Shown piece by piece: positions 47,033-59,299 of a DNA stretch of 64,000 nt. Under the pieces are notes generated by a model, which saw nothing but the letters and a program-made list of their open reading frames with translations, was not told where the DNA came from and searched no databases. Origin of the DNA: Perognathus longimembris pacificus (Eukaryota; Chordata; Mammalia; Rodentia; Heteromyidae); NCBI RefSeq assembly GCF_023159225.1, contig NC_063169.1, positions 60,599,934 through 60,663,933 of the forward strand, given 5' to 3'. The stretch's first letter is position 1, and every line of letters starts with the position of its first letter. Made by a program: the position numbers and the translations under genes.

Positions 47033-47200
47033 GTATGTAATATATGTATGTATGTATGTATGTAATATGTATGTATACATATTACATACATACATACATA
47101 CATATATACATATATACATACATATATACATACATATATACATACATATATACATACATATATATACATATATACATATATACATACATATATATATCCC
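47033..47200. repeat. (GTAT)n/(ATAC)n palindromic microsatellite
   Basis: A GTAT run flips to ATAC at about 47075-47080. The arms ending GTAATATGTA and beginning TACATATTAC are separated by four bases, with more than 25 paired bases on each side. An ATATACATAC run continues to about 47200. Open frames of Tyr/Ile/His here are products of the repeat. Confidence 0.92.
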
Positions 47201-47329
47201 CAAGAACTTGTTCTAAATTGCCAGTCACCCAGAGACAAAAGTGGGCACCAAATTTTATCAACAACATCAACCATAAAAACCAGGTACCTTTCTTGATGAG
47301 TGCTTCTCCAAGGATAGCAATGAATATGA

Positions 47330-47462
47330 TGTCACTTAATCCTGTCTCTGACCCAGTTAGGTAGCTATTATCATTCTTCAAGACAGATCAGAAACTGATT
47401 AGGTATCAAAGAAGTTAAGGAAATTCAATTAGTACGAGTCAGGATTTGCACCTTTGTTAAAG
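47330..47462 (-). mobile_element. MIR-type SINE, antisense
   Basis: GATGTCACTTAATCCTGTCT, TTAGGTAGCTATTATCATTC, TCAGAAACTGATTAGGTATC and GAGTCAGGATTTGCACCTTT follow the antisense MIR order. Confidence 0.65.
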
Positions 47463-47534
47463 AGAAAGACTGTAAATGTGTGCACCACTGTGTATGTCCA
47501 GCACAAAAGGACTAATAAAAACCACTCAAAATGG

Positions 47535-47805
47535 AGAAAGGGAACCAGGAGCTGGTGGCTCATGTTTGTGCTTCTAGCTACTCAGGAAGCTGAGATCTGA
47601 AGATTGATCAAAGTTATACGCCAGTCTAGGCAGGGCATGAAAGTTCCTGAGACTCACTTCTAGTTAACCAACAAAGGGGGTCGGGGGTGGGGGGAACTAG
47701 AAGTGGAGCTGTGGCTCAAATGGCAGAGCCCTACTCATCTTGAGCCACAAAGCTCAGGGACAGTAACCAGTCCCTGAGTTCAAGCCCCTGAGCTGCCACA
47801 AAAAG
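47535..47805 (+). mobile_element. B1-tRNA composite SINE
   Basis: GAGCTGGTGGCTCATGTTTG, CTACTCAGGAAGCTGAGATC, GGAGCTGTGGCTCAAATGGC, CTGAGTTCAAGCCCCTGAGC. A G-rich insertion (GGGGTCGGGGGTGGGGGG) sits in the linker near 47675-47695. Confidence 0.85.
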
Positions 47806-47809
47806 AGAT

Positions 47810-48950
47810 AGGGGGTGGAAAACAAGTTATATTTAGAAGTGGATATGAATAAGGATGGAAAGCATTCAGCAATTTTCTCATTTGGAGGCCCAAACCCACA
47901 TCACAGAAGTAAGTGGTAAGAATTGAAGGCAGAGTGGGGGCTGGACATTTGACAAAAGGCTGCTTTCTTCTCCCCCATTGTAACTCCACACTCCAAGACT
48001 TACCCAATACTCCATGTTCTGGCATACCTTCTCAGCATCTTCACATCTCAGTACTATTCTAAATAGAAAATCTGTCATGCTCAGCTTTCTTTTGGAAAGT
48101 GATTGGAGGTAAGTAGGTGGGTATGGTAGCAAGGAGAAACTACCAAAGGAAAAAAGGTGGGAAGTGGGTGGCGGTGGGTCACTGCAAATGAAAAGAAATC
48201 AGAACTATATTTGTACTTACTTGGAAAAAAATGACTAAGTAAAATAAGTGTGATCATTTGAAGCAGTCAGTCATTTTGAACTTTGTAAAAAGGGCAAGAT
48301 GCTTTTATTTTCTCCCACTCCAAGCCATTTTAAAGCAATCCAAAAAGGGTTGCTTCTCCCAGTAGTGAGATGCTATAGAGCTATTATCTGCAAAGAGGGA
48401 GTTTGAAGGATCAGAGCATACATTTTTTTGAAGTGTAGGGGTGGTAGACTCTAAAGAAAAATCAGGTGTTTGTTCTTGCGTGAGTCAGCATGGATATGGC
48501 ATAAACAGATATGCAGCAAAAGATAACTTCAGGCAAAATCTGTTGAGAAGCAAATGATAAGCAGCTTTACCTTTTCTAAATAAAACTATATAGCATATTT
48601 TTCCTGATGAACACTGGGGATAGGGTATCAAGAGATCTACACTAAGGTAGGACAGGACAGTAAGCTAAAATATCTCCCCATTACCAAACCATTCTACATG
48701 GTAAAAGCAAGGTAGTCATGTCTCTCATGGAAAGAGAAGATTCACTCATGTACTCAAGGCTGGTCAGCTTATGAAGATGAAAGACCAATGGAGACTGATT
48801 TCAGACAGTAAAATGGAGACTGATACTTACTGTCTGAAATGAGTCTCAAATCTGATGACAGGGCTTTTTGATCTTCACCACATGCAGAGGATTAATAAAC
48901 TCTAAAACTCATCTCAAGAAAAAGAATGGAACAGTGAAGGAATCTGTGTT
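47810..48950. other. Unannotated sequence with one short inverted repeat
   Basis: No gene recognised. GAGACTGATTTCAGACAGTAA-type and reverse-complement arms lie at about 48792-48848, with about 15 bases between. Confidence 0.5.
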
Positions 48951-48954
48951 TGTT

Positions 48955-49372
48955 TGTTTGTTTGTTTGGGCTGCTGGAGCAAAGTACCAGGAAGTAAGTG
49001 GCTTACCTTGGATCACAGTTCAAAAGTGACAGGGTGGATAAACTATAGGGGAGAATCTTTCCTTGGCCTTTCAAGCTTTAGGAAAAAGGCATTCATTGTT
49101 GGCATTCCTTGACCTGCAACTGCCTGAATCCAGGCTCAACCTTTGTCATCCACCACCTGGCATTCTCCCAAGTGTCTTTGCCCTTAATGATATTTTCTCT
49201 CTTCATGAGGAAACTAGTGATATTTAATTCATCTTAATTCTACTAACAGAATCTTAGCATGATTACATCTAGAGATGAAGAAAAAGATCACATTCCCAGA
49301 TAGTTGGGGGCTAGCATGTCTTTTATCGGGGACACCTAGGGGAAACCTTGTAACTCATGACCACATCTCCTG
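48955..49372 (-). mobile_element. MLT1-type MaLR LTR, antisense
   Basis: GGGCTGCTGGAGCAAAGTAC, AGAATCTTTCCTTGGCCTTT, TGTTGGCATTCCTTGACCTG, TAGCATGATTACATCTAGAG and AAAAGATCACATTCCCAGAT follow MLT1 reversed from U5 to U3. Preceded by a (TTTG)n at 48948-48968. Confidence 0.8.
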
Positions 49373-49714
49373 TTCATTCTATGCTCCTCATGGAGTCAAC
49401 AATTGTGTCCACAATTCCTCCAGGAAAAAGCAAGCAAGGAGTAGGTCCTGAAAGGGGAAGGTGCCAAAAGTCCTGGTAGGAGAGATCAGGAGACTCAAGA
49501 GAAGTGAGGGACAGCAGAATTTGACCACAAAATTTTGTTGGAGTTATTAAGAGTACAAAAAGAAAGAAAAAGGGGTGAGTTGCAGTGTTAAATTCTCAGG
49601 AAGCTCTGATGTGAAGATTCGAGGAACAACAGAATGATAACTTTACCTCCTCTCATCTTCAGCCCCAACATGTATAGTATTTTTTTTTGTTTTAAAACTG
49701 GATTTTCTTTTTCT

Positions 49715-49940
49715 TTTTCTATATTTTATTATCTTTAAGGAGTTGTACAATGGAGTTGCCATTCAACAGAGCAACTTATGCATGCATTTAGATCAATGTC
49801 ACTTCTTTGAACATTCTTACCCATGCCTTCCAATTTAACCTTTCCCTTACTTTCCTTAATTTTATACAATATATATTGAATTTTGATTACATGTTCCCAC
49901 TTCTTGTCTTCATTTGTCCACCCCTCTCCTCTTTCTGAAG
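49715..49940 (-). mobile_element. Possible old L1 3' UTR, antisense
   Basis: TTTATTATCTTTAAGGAGTT and GTACAATGGAGTTGCCATTC, then GATCAATGTCACTTCTTTG and C/T-rich sequence, resemble a diverged reversed L1 tail (compare 7990-8110). Confidence 0.4.
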
Positions 49941-49944
49941 TGTA

Positions 49945-51820
49945 CAGTTTTAATGGAAGTTTTACAACATACCCTTTAATGTTGGTATTTTTCCATTAAA
50001 CATATATATGTTAAATTATATATATTTATATGAAGCCTATTCTAAAAATTTTAAGGTATATTTCAGAACAATTGAACCAGAAAAGATAAGCTGCCTCACT
50101 AAAGGGTCCCAACTATAAGATGGTTTTGAATAGATCTATTTCTTAATGTTAAACTAAGTAAAGTTAGTTTCATCCATATTCCACCCCAGGAAATATTACT
50201 GGTTCAATTGATGCAGATTTACATTCACTCTACATATAAAGAAGTGTTTGGCAAACATAATACTTTAAAATATAAAACAAATTGTAAAGAGAAGACTACA
50301 TTAATAAATGGAGTAAATTCAAGGGTTGATGCCTCTATCTTAGACAAAGAGAAAAACTGTCACATCTGAAAATAGATCTTGACAGCAAGAAGTAATTCCT
50401 CCAATACCTTTCCAGGACATGACACATCAAAATAAAACAAGGATGCTATATTAGCCAGTTTCCATTAAAATGGCAGTAGAGGTTAAAGAGAAAAATGCTT
50501 ATGCTCTATTCAAAACACTAAGTAGAAAAAATAAATTTCCCAAGAGAAATTAAAAGGGCACATCTAGTTATAATGTTATAATATATAAGTGTGTAATACC
50601 CAGTTGGTTGAAGATAATAAATTCTATTAAGGAATTTAAAATTTTCTTGTTATAAAAATTATGCAAAGGCCATTATGTATATACACAATCTACCCTCCTA
50701 GAGCAATAAAAGTTGATAATTTTGACAGAAACAAACAAGAAGACAACACTGCTTTACAAGAACCCATGTCATTTAGAACACTTACTTGTAAAGCTGAGCT
50801 GACTCTAAGAAAACATAAACAAGGAAGTAGTAACTTCTAGAAAAGCATATAAATTGGAAAAGTTACCAGGCAATTAAAACCTCAAAACAGTAGAAAATGC
50901 TTCCAAAAAAGTGTCTTAAGTGTTTCAAAATATGAAGGAAGAATAAAACACTAAACATCAATGATACCAATGTAAAAAAACATGTCTGGAAAAGTTTATT
51001 TCTGGAAATGTTAAAAGCTGATCACTGAAATACAGAGTGAACGTGATGGGTACAGAAAAGCATTGAAAGAAGAGGGAAATAAGATGGCCAAAGAAAAGCT
51101 TGAAAAAAGCCAGAGTGGAAGTATAACTTACATGGCTGAGCACCAACCAAGCTAGCTCAGGTCCCAGCCCCTGAGTTCAAACTGCAAACCAAACCAAAAG
51201 AACACTTTTTTAATGTCAGAGAAAAAGAATGACTTTCCCTACTTCTTCACAGGCAATGTAAGTTATTACATGTAAACTTACCTGGTTTTCCTCACATCCT
51301 TCCTATTTCTATTACATCCATTTCCTTTCCTTTCCTCTTGACTCCCGTCTTTCACTTACAGAGACATTCTGGTATGCAGATGAGGATGTCAGTGAAGTGC
51401 TTCTCCTAACTTCTAGCATACATGCTGAGAATGAAATGGAGATGGATGTAATTAATGAGATTAGCCATCTGTACCAATACAAGAAATGTCCCTCAGGAGT
51501 GAGGGGCTGAAGTGCTCGAGGAGCATCCTGTAGCCTCAGCACACTCAGTGCTCTCTCAGAGAATCATTAGCCTGTCTAGGGTTATCAACTGAATCATAAA
51601 ATCATACGATTAGGAGACAGCTCAATGTTTAAATAATTCTAGCGAAGCTACTTGTATAATTTTGTTCAATTTGTCAAACATTTTTCTCATCTATATAGTA
51701 AAGTGAGTGGCACATACTTCACTAGATTGTACAGTTAAATGGCAGAGCATATATGGCGCCCATCCATGGTGCCAATGAGATCTGACAGTGACTGTATCTA
51801 CAACTATAAAGGAACTGCTT
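49945..51820. other. Unannotated AT-rich sequence
   Basis: Nothing firmly recognised. A scrap at 51150-51185 (AGCCCCTGAGTTCAAACTGC) may be the end of a SINE tRNA-like half. Confidence 0.45.
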
Positions 51821-51823
51821 TGT

Positions 51824-52202
51824 GCTGGCTTTTCATTGCTATGACAAAATATCCAAGACAAACAAATGGAGCAAAGGTTTATTTTTGACTCATGGTTTCA
51901 GAGTTTTCAATTCATAGTCCCTTGACTCCTGTCCCTTGACTTCTGTCTGTGGTGACGCAGAACATTGTGGGGTTAGAGCAAACTGCTTATATAACAATAG
52001 TCAGGAAGTGAAAAGAGAGAGGAATGGACCAGGATCCCAATAGAACCTCTTAGAGCATATCCTTAGTAACCTACATTCTCCAGCTAGACTCGACCTCTAA
52101 CGTCGCCACCATTTCCCAATAGAACCATCATCAGATGAGGAAAACTCTCCAATACGTAAGCACTTGGGGGGCACATTTATGATCCAAATCATAATAGCAT
52201 TG
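51824..52202 (-). mobile_element. MaLR-type LTR, antisense
   Basis: CATTGCTATGACAAAATATC, AAGGTTTATTTTTGACTCAT, ACGCAGAACATTGTGGGGTT, CACCATTTCCCAATAGAACC and TTATGATCCAAATCATAATA follow the reversed MaLR LTR pattern in order. Close to complete. Confidence 0.78.
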
Positions 52203-52204
52203 TT

Positions 52205-52720
52205 GCTTAACGGGTATATAAGAATCACTAGCATGACACACAGAAAACAAACAGAAAGGCAGTTATAACTGTTTTGTATGGCTCTTCCGTAACCAATGAA
52301 TCTATATCATCCAGTTATCTTGCCAGTAGATTTCCATGTAGTGTGTTGAGCTACCATAGATCAAGAGCATTAAAATCATCCCATTAATTCTCATTATTCT
52401 AATGTATTACTTGTCCACTAACTCAGTAATTTGTCTTCTTAAGTAACTTTCTTATTGATCGAGACAGAAATAGTTTCTTGACATGTATACTTTTCATCAT
52501 AAAAGCTGCCATTCTTGTTTAATATTGTGTCCATCCCTGAGACATTGGTTATCTACCAGCATATGGGCATAGTCAGATTGCTACCTCTTCAGAGTTGATC
52601 ATCATCTGGCCATGGCTTATCTGACCTCACTGAAGTTAATGACTGAGCATTCCCACATTTTACTGTGAATCTCTTCTTTTCTTTCAAGTATAACTAAAGT
52701 ACCACTTCATTTATGATAAT
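52205..52720. other. Unannotated sequence
   Basis: Nothing recognised. Confidence 0.5.

Positions 52721-52723
<3 letters not shown>

Positions 52724-52796
<73 letters not shown>
52724..52796. repeat. (TC)n microsatellite
   Basis: About 36 uninterrupted TC units, a mirror-symmetric polypyrimidine tract. Confidence 0.97.
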
Positions 52797-52797
<1 letters not shown>

Positions 52798-53084
52798 AAC
52801 AAAGAGCAATTCTTCTTAAAGCATTGAAACACAATGTGTTCTCCTAGACAAAGGGTATCCATGCCTATTTTAGATGCAAATCCCATTGGGATTCTAGGTG
52901 TCATTTGGCTGTCTTACTGCCACTCTGGCAGTTGAGTTCCAGCAATGGTACAATGAGACACCCCTGCACTCCTTATTGCTATTTGAATGTGTAATAGAGT
53001 TCTCTATCTCATACCCGGTGGCAAGCTAACTTGTTAGTTTGTTAGTAGCATAAAATACCAGGCCCCGAAAGATGGAGGTAGGAA

Positions 53085-53268
53085 AAGAGATTCAGACAAA
53101 CTCACTAAAGCCACCAGCATGACCATTTTTATTGCAATGTATTTACCATAGCCAAGATATGGAATCAGTCCAGATGTCTATCAATGGATGAAGGGATCAA
53201 GAAGATGTGGTATGTATATACAATGGAATTTTATTCATCCATCAGAAAGAATGACATTGAACATTGGA
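53085..53268 (+). mobile_element. L1 ORF2 3' fragment
   Basis: AAAGCCACCAGCATGACCAT, CAGTCCAGATGTCTATCAAT, GAAGATGTGGTATGTATATA and CAGAAAGAATGACATTGAAC match 23210-23360 in order. Both ends are missing. Confidence 0.85.
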
Positions 53269-53269
53269 C

Positions 53270-56200
53270 TAAAGAGATGATGAAGAAACATTTACAGCTT
53301 AGGAAAATCACTTCCAAATTTACCTCCTAGTAATGTATGAGTTTTGTACCTGTGGCCTGTGGTCTGCACAATGATTTCCTTCCAACTGCACAGCAAGGTA
53401 CTTACTGCCAGTCTGCATGATCCAGCTAGACCTGGAGCCTGCCAGCCTTACTGATGGTTTCCTTCTCATACAGGAATGAGATTGTCTAGAATTAGATTTC
53501 ATGCATTATGAAACAACTGTCTTCTATAAAAGTGGTGACGCTCTGAAGTCTTTTCTCTTGTAATCCAAAGCACATGAATTATCTGGCAGTCCAGCATACA
53601 AGGGAAGTCCCAAGAGAAGATAAGAATTTTCTTTTCCTTGCATGGACCTCTTTTAAAATTTAAGTGGCCCTAGGAGAAGAGTGTGAAACTGAGCCACAAG
53701 GATGTAACATGCTAAGAACAGCACTTCCTCTCTAAGTGTGTAAGTCTTGGGTATTCCCTACTCAACCCAGACTATCACGCAAAGGCTTTTTCCAGCTTCT
53801 CAATTAGCCAGGCCTATTTCTAAATCCACTGTCAGAGCTGATAGAATTGAGTGACAAGCTACATCAGACTTTAATGAGTCCAAAGGGTTGGCTGGTTCTG
53901 CCATCCAGCAGATTCTCACAGAGGAGTCTAAGCTCAATTCCTTGCTAGGTACAAATTGAGTATGCATAACAGACCTCTTAAGGAATATGTTATAATTTTT
54001 TAAGTATATCTTGTATTTCACTAAACAGCTTGCAATTAAGATGCACTGGGGAGGCTTCAGAGGTGAAATAGGGAGTAACAGAATAAGCTTTTCCAATAGT
54101 TAACTCCTGAATTTTATCTTCTCTTAGTTTGCTGTTTTCCATCATGTTTTTATGTTGTGCTAGAGTTTGAGGTGTGGTTGTCATTTTTAAGAAGGACAGG
54201 TTCATTATTACAAAATACTTAAGTGCTTCTCAGAGAATGTTGAATTTCCACTTAAAATAATGAACATTTCCAAGTTTCCTCAGTTTAAATCTTCTTTGAT
54301 ATAATGCATTATCTCTTTCTTGGGATTTCACAGTGAGAGCACAATTCCTCCCAGCTCCTGCTGCCTGACGCTCACAGCGATGGTGAGCTTGTAGTCATCT
54401 GTTCAGAAAGTGCTTTCCTTGATGCACTGGGACTTCTAAGAGCACTGGGCTCATCTGCCCACTTGGTACCCAGCAGCCAGAACCTCACCTAACACAAGCC
54501 TGACATTTAAGAAATAATTTCTTTATGCACATAAAGTTTGTTCACTACCCAGGATGGGGTGCTCAGTTAAGTCAATCCTTTCCTGAAAAGAAAACAAAAA
54601 AAAAAACTGAACTTGTTGATTAATATTCACAAAATACCACAATTCTAACTCTTCAATTTTTCCAACACTGATATTCTGACAGAAATAAAGATGAGGCGCA
54701 ATGCAGCATGTCACAGTTCCTTAACTTGTGAAGAGCCTGAATACATAACATGCTATATGATTCAGACCATGATTCAAAATAAATGTGAGTACCAATTTAC
54801 TGAAGAGCAGTCATTATCTACAATAGCCAGCAGGGTAGGAACAATATCTTTTTAAAATTATAGATTTGAAATAATAATGATAGAAGTTATTGCTAGATGC
54901 CAACCAAAACTCAGGATACTCAGTTAAGATACAGACAAAGTAGCTTCTTCTTCCATGGGGAGCTGGCCTCTCTTCCAAACTTATACACTTGGAGAAAAAA
55001 AAACACACATATGGAATACTCAAAGAGCTTCTATAGACACAAGTGTCCATGAGGGTAGAAGGGGAGAGTCTCTACCAGGAAGAGTTTCTACATCTGCAAG
55101 CTTTTGGGTTGCTATGGAGTCAAGAGTAAGGAGAGGTGAGGAAAGATGAGACTATTGAATTGACAATGATGTACTTTATCAGTGTGACAAGAAATTAGGG
55201 TTGGGCAGTTATAAAAAAAGCAACATATTTCTGACCTCATCAGTGCTTCCAACTTCTAGCTAGTTTTGAATACCCTTCTTCTTGACCTGTTGCTGGCTTG
55301 GTACAAGACTGACTTATTGAGGCAGATATTCTGACTTATGCTGAAAGCTTATACTCGTTCTACACAGGGAAACCCAGTTAACACAGGAAGAAAGAGAAAG
55401 AAATAAGGGCTTTGTGAAAGCAAGAAAGAAAAAAAGGAGGAAGGGAGGAAGAGGATGAGAGAAAGCCAGAGAAGACGGAAGGAAGAAATACAGGGAGGGA
55501 AAAAATTGAAAGCTGCTGCAAGATGACTTAAAGCAAACCTACATAACTTCTTGATGCACTCACTAGAACATAATGACTACTGTATTTCATTCACAGAAGA
55601 ATGCAATTTGTGCTGATATATGTGGGGCACAGGAATGCTTAGGTGACAATAACATATGTAACTAGTTCAAGCTTAAAGTGTGAACACATTAAGAGTTATA
55701 CCACAAACACAAATCTGGATTCTGAAAAAAAACTATCCAGAGGTTAATTTGCATAACAGCTTTGAATACTTCTTGAGAATGAATTCACCCTCAGGCTGAA
55801 AAATAGAGGAGCAATTTCAAGTAAGTCCTTAAACTTAGTGCATAGGAACTGGGCCCCAGGCTACACTAAATGATGGTGACAAAACTGAAGTATCTGCAAG
55901 CCGTCAGGCCAAAAAAACGTCTGAACTGAAACTCATCAGTGTTGGTCAGAGGTAGGGTCATGGAGCCACGTGAGGAATCAAATGATCTGCCTTGAAAAAC
56001 TGGATGAAGCATCTGCTGAGCTTCCCACAGACAAGGTTTTGTCATCCACAAGTAGTTGGAGACATAGTATTGATAATGGTGAGACATTTCATTGAGGTTT
56101 TCTACAAGCATGCTCACAACCATCATGGTACCACAGAACATGGTACTAGGTTTTTCTTCTTTCTGAGCAATAAAATTCTCTAGAGTATTCTGAGATACTC

Positions 56201-57148
56201 GTTCAAAGTTGTACTGAGAACTTTGCAAAAGTGAAATCTAATAATACTATCCCTATGTTGATGTCACTATGAACTCTTAACTAGTAAGAACTGGTGGGAC
56301 TGAGTATATACTGAGGAAACAGCAAAAGAATTCTGAAAACTCCAAAGAACCAAATGCAAAATACTCTGCTATTTACATGTTAAATGTTTCTACTTTTCAA
56401 TGTCTATGCCAAGAGCAAATCATGCAAACATCACATAGAAATATAAAATTAACCACAAATAACTTAAGACTTGTCAGACAGCAACTGGTTAGATGGACCA
56501 ACGACCAGCTTCACACATTCTGTCTTCAGCACACACAGCAGCTGTAGTGCCAAGAGTACATTCTGACTACAATCATAAATAAACGAAGAATGATTAAATT
56601 GAGACTAGGATTAAATTCCGCAAAATAACTTGAGTTCTATAGTCCCCATCATTAATGTACTAAAAAACAACAACACTCTAGAAAATTATTTCCATCATGC
56701 ATTCCCAGGATTTTCATATCATTGTTGACTAGACTTGTATTTTATGATTGGAACAGTAAAAATTAAGGTGAATTCCAAATATATGTATATACAAGTATCT
56801 CTGAAGCTTAAGCTTAAATGTCTAACAAAGGGAGAGGGGGTGGAATTATAAATCTGACCATCCCATTATAGATCTCTGAATTGCTCAAATTCACCAAGAC
56901 TGTGTAGACCACATGCTATACCTTAAAAAAGATTTAATTAATCTCATGTAGTTGCAACATAATATAAGGCTACAGGAAAACATATATAAAAAGACTATAG
57001 TTTAAAAAATCTATAGTAAATTTTTTTCTATTGATTTTACTATATAACTCTAGACTCCAGCTTTGAAATTAGACACGTCAACATGGTTTCTAGGTCTACC
57101 TAGAAACTAAGCCTACTAATTGCATTACTGAACAAGTGCTTAGCCTCT
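53270..57148. other. Long stretch without recognised features
   Basis: No exon, RNA gene or repeat family recognised. A purine-rich patch (AAGAAAG/GGAGGAAG words) lies at about 55385-55500. A 120-codon minus-strand open frame at 55866-56228 has no domain that I recognise. Confidence 0.45.
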
Positions 57149-57149
57149 T

Positions 57150-57312
57150 TCAGCAATTCTACTGACCTTGAAATGATAAATGGCAAAACCTCATAGGGTG
57201 TACAAGAGTAATTGAAATAATGCATGTTTTGTTCTTAGCACGGTGCTTAGTATACAATCAATTCTCCACAAACAGTGGACTTCCACTATTGCTTCTACTG
57301 TGACTTCCACTA
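57150..57312 (+). mobile_element. MIR-type SINE
   Basis: CTTAGCCTCTTTCAGCAATT, CCTCATAGGGTGTACAAGAG, AATTGAAATAATGCATGTTT, CTTAGCACGGTGCTTAGTAT: MIR core and 3' region in sense. Confidence 0.75.
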
Positions 57313-57893
57313 ATGCTGCAAATGCTTTTACACAGCTACTATTACTAGTGTTACTGTTACTATTAATAATGCTAAAAAAAACCTAGTGTGTAACATCACA
57401 GACTCTGGATATGAGAGTAATAAATAGAGTTTATTTATTTCATAGTTGAAAATACAAAAATTAGAAGAATAAAAGGGGTGGCACTAAAGTTCTAGATGTT
57501 GAATGAGTCTTACTAAAATTTTCTTTCTGAGAGCATTATAGAATTAACATTAGCTTGGCTTGCTTGTAGCACACTTGATTAAAACACAGAGTGAGCCCCT
57601 TTACTCTAGCTACTTTGTCATTCAGGAAGCCTGACCAAAGATCCTAGAATGTAAGAATTACAGAACAGCTGCACAGAACTGTATCTCTTGGGAATGCTAA
57701 ATATATGGCATTTGGAGAGTATAAATGACAAAATAACATGTACCAACAGTACGTTTTAAGCATTAGAGCGTATTTATTAAGCCTATAAAATGTTGTACAT
57801 ACTTAGAATTATATCAGGGAGATTACCAATGACAAATGACATGTGAGGCAAATCCCTAACATTGTTACTTCCTAATTTAATATTATTGTAGAT

Positions 57894-57945
57894 GGGTTAG
57901 TGGTTTAGCTCAGCAATAGAGTGTTTGTTCCATAAACAGAACACA
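57894..57945 (+). mobile_element. ID-like SINE head only
   Basis: GTTAGTGGTTTAGCTCAGCA and ATAGAGTGTTTGTTCC match the first half of the ID-like unit. The match stops near the anticodon-loop position and a CA tract follows. No target duplication is clear. Confidence 0.5.
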
Positions 57946-58010
57946 CACACACACCACATATATGTGTGTATATATGCATATGTGTGTGTATATATATGTA
58001 TGTATATATG
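57943..58010. repeat. (CA)n and (TATG)n low-complexity region
   Basis: ACACACACAC followed by TATATGTGTG and TATATATGTA words. Confidence 0.9.
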
Positions 58011-58011
58011 A

Positions 58012-59045
58012 GAGCGGAACAAAAGTATGCCAAAAAAAAATGTCATATGGCCAAACAGCTCCTGAAGACTACAGGTTGGCTAGCATCAGTGCAGTGAAGA
58101 GTGGAGGAGCCATATACAATTCCACAAAGAAGAAGAGATTCTGAGCCCTGACAGGTCTCAGAGAGCAAAGGCAAGATGTTCCAGACAAAGCTTCATCATA
58201 AACCAAGTCACAGAAAAAGGATCCAGCTTTATTGGCTTGCAAGAATGATGGGATCACTGGTTTTGCAAAGCATTTTGCAAAATAGTGCTTCCTGAAATTG
58301 CATTTAAGTCAGCAAGCTGGTAACTTGAGAAATTCTCTGTAGGAAAAATGTCTACATCAAAATGCCAGATGATTGTAGATAGCAAAGCCTGAAGATAGGA
58401 AAAGCTTGTAGGAGGTTGTAAGAACCTGCATGAGGCAAAGAGAGTTTGGGCAGAGTGAGTGCAGAGAAATAAAAAGTAGTGAGAAAAAGCCTGAAGGATG
58501 ATCAGTAGGCCCTGTTATCTGACTGGACATGAGGAGTGCACGTGTTGGGAGAGAAAGAAGAGAGGAAAGGATTGGGCATTTTCTGACTTGATGTATGAAA
58601 GGCATCAGAATGGAAAAAAAAAGATGTAGCCCATCAGAGGACAAGGTCTCGAACTTGCGGAGAGATGCTCAGAGGAATGAAACATTAAGGTCACACTAGT
58701 CAATGATGCAAGAGGGGAAGTAGCCTTAAGAATTTCTTAGAAACTATCAGTATGGAACTTTTATTTCCTTAACTGCAAACTGTGATGAAAATGGTAAGTT
58801 ATGGTTTATCGGCAAAATCCTAAATTTATGCAAATAAAAAAGGTGTCTCTCTCTGCCCTGAACACAGTCCAGACACATGGGAATGTGGGAAGGTCACAAG
58901 ATGGAATTGAGACAATCTCCTTGTCTCCTACCCACACGGTCAGTATCTCTGGTGCTTGACAGCGGCAGCGGGTCCTACTGAGTCCCAGAGACAAAGCAGG
59001 CCAATGCTGTTAGGCTCAGGAAGGTGTGAACAGAACCTGTCTTAC
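58012..59045. other. Unannotated sequence
   Basis: No gene or repeat recognised with confidence. Confidence 0.45.
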
Positions 59046-59046
59046 T

Positions 59047-59064
59047 GGGGGGGGGGGGGGGGGG
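59047..59064. repeat. G18 homopolymer
   Basis: Eighteen consecutive G, 5 bases before a SINE target duplication. A run this long can form a G-quadruplex and is length-unstable. Confidence 0.95.
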
Positions 59065-59077
59065 AAGCTGCTACCTG

Positions 59078-59290
59078 GGCTGGGAATGTGGCTTAGTAGT
59101 AGAGCACTTGCCTAGCATGCATGAACCCCTAGCTTCGATTCCTCAGCACCATATAAAACATAAAGCTGGAAGTGGTGCTGTGGCTCAAGTGGTAGAGGGC
59201 TAGCCTTGAGTAAAAGAAGCTCAGGAACAGTGTCCAGGCCCTGAGTTCAAGCCCCAGGACTGGCAAAAAAAAAAAAAAAAAAAAAAAAAA
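59078..59290 (+). mobile_element. Dimeric ID-type SINE
   Basis: Head GGCTGGGAATGTGGCTTAGT, second half GCTGTGGCTCAAGTGGTAGA, end GGACTGGC plus about 25 A. It has 8-bp duplications GCTACCTG at 59070-59077 and 59291-59298. Confidence 0.94.
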
Positions 59291-59299
59291 GCTACCTGA

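Noticed and set aside
47031..47364. Tyr/Ile/His-rich open frames on both strands
   Set aside because: Translations of the GTAT/ATAC palindrome.
55866..56228. 120-codon minus-strand open frame, with CTTTTGCAAAGTTCTCAG upstream resembling a splice acceptor
   Set aside because: Frames of this length are expected a few times by chance in 64 kb. I recognise no family, and no matching donor or neighbouring exon is visible.
57962..58144. Short open frame ending in a Lys/Arg-rich C-terminus, possible processed-pseudogene tail
   Set aside because: Too short to assign. It begins in microsatellite and has no A-tail or target repeats nearby.
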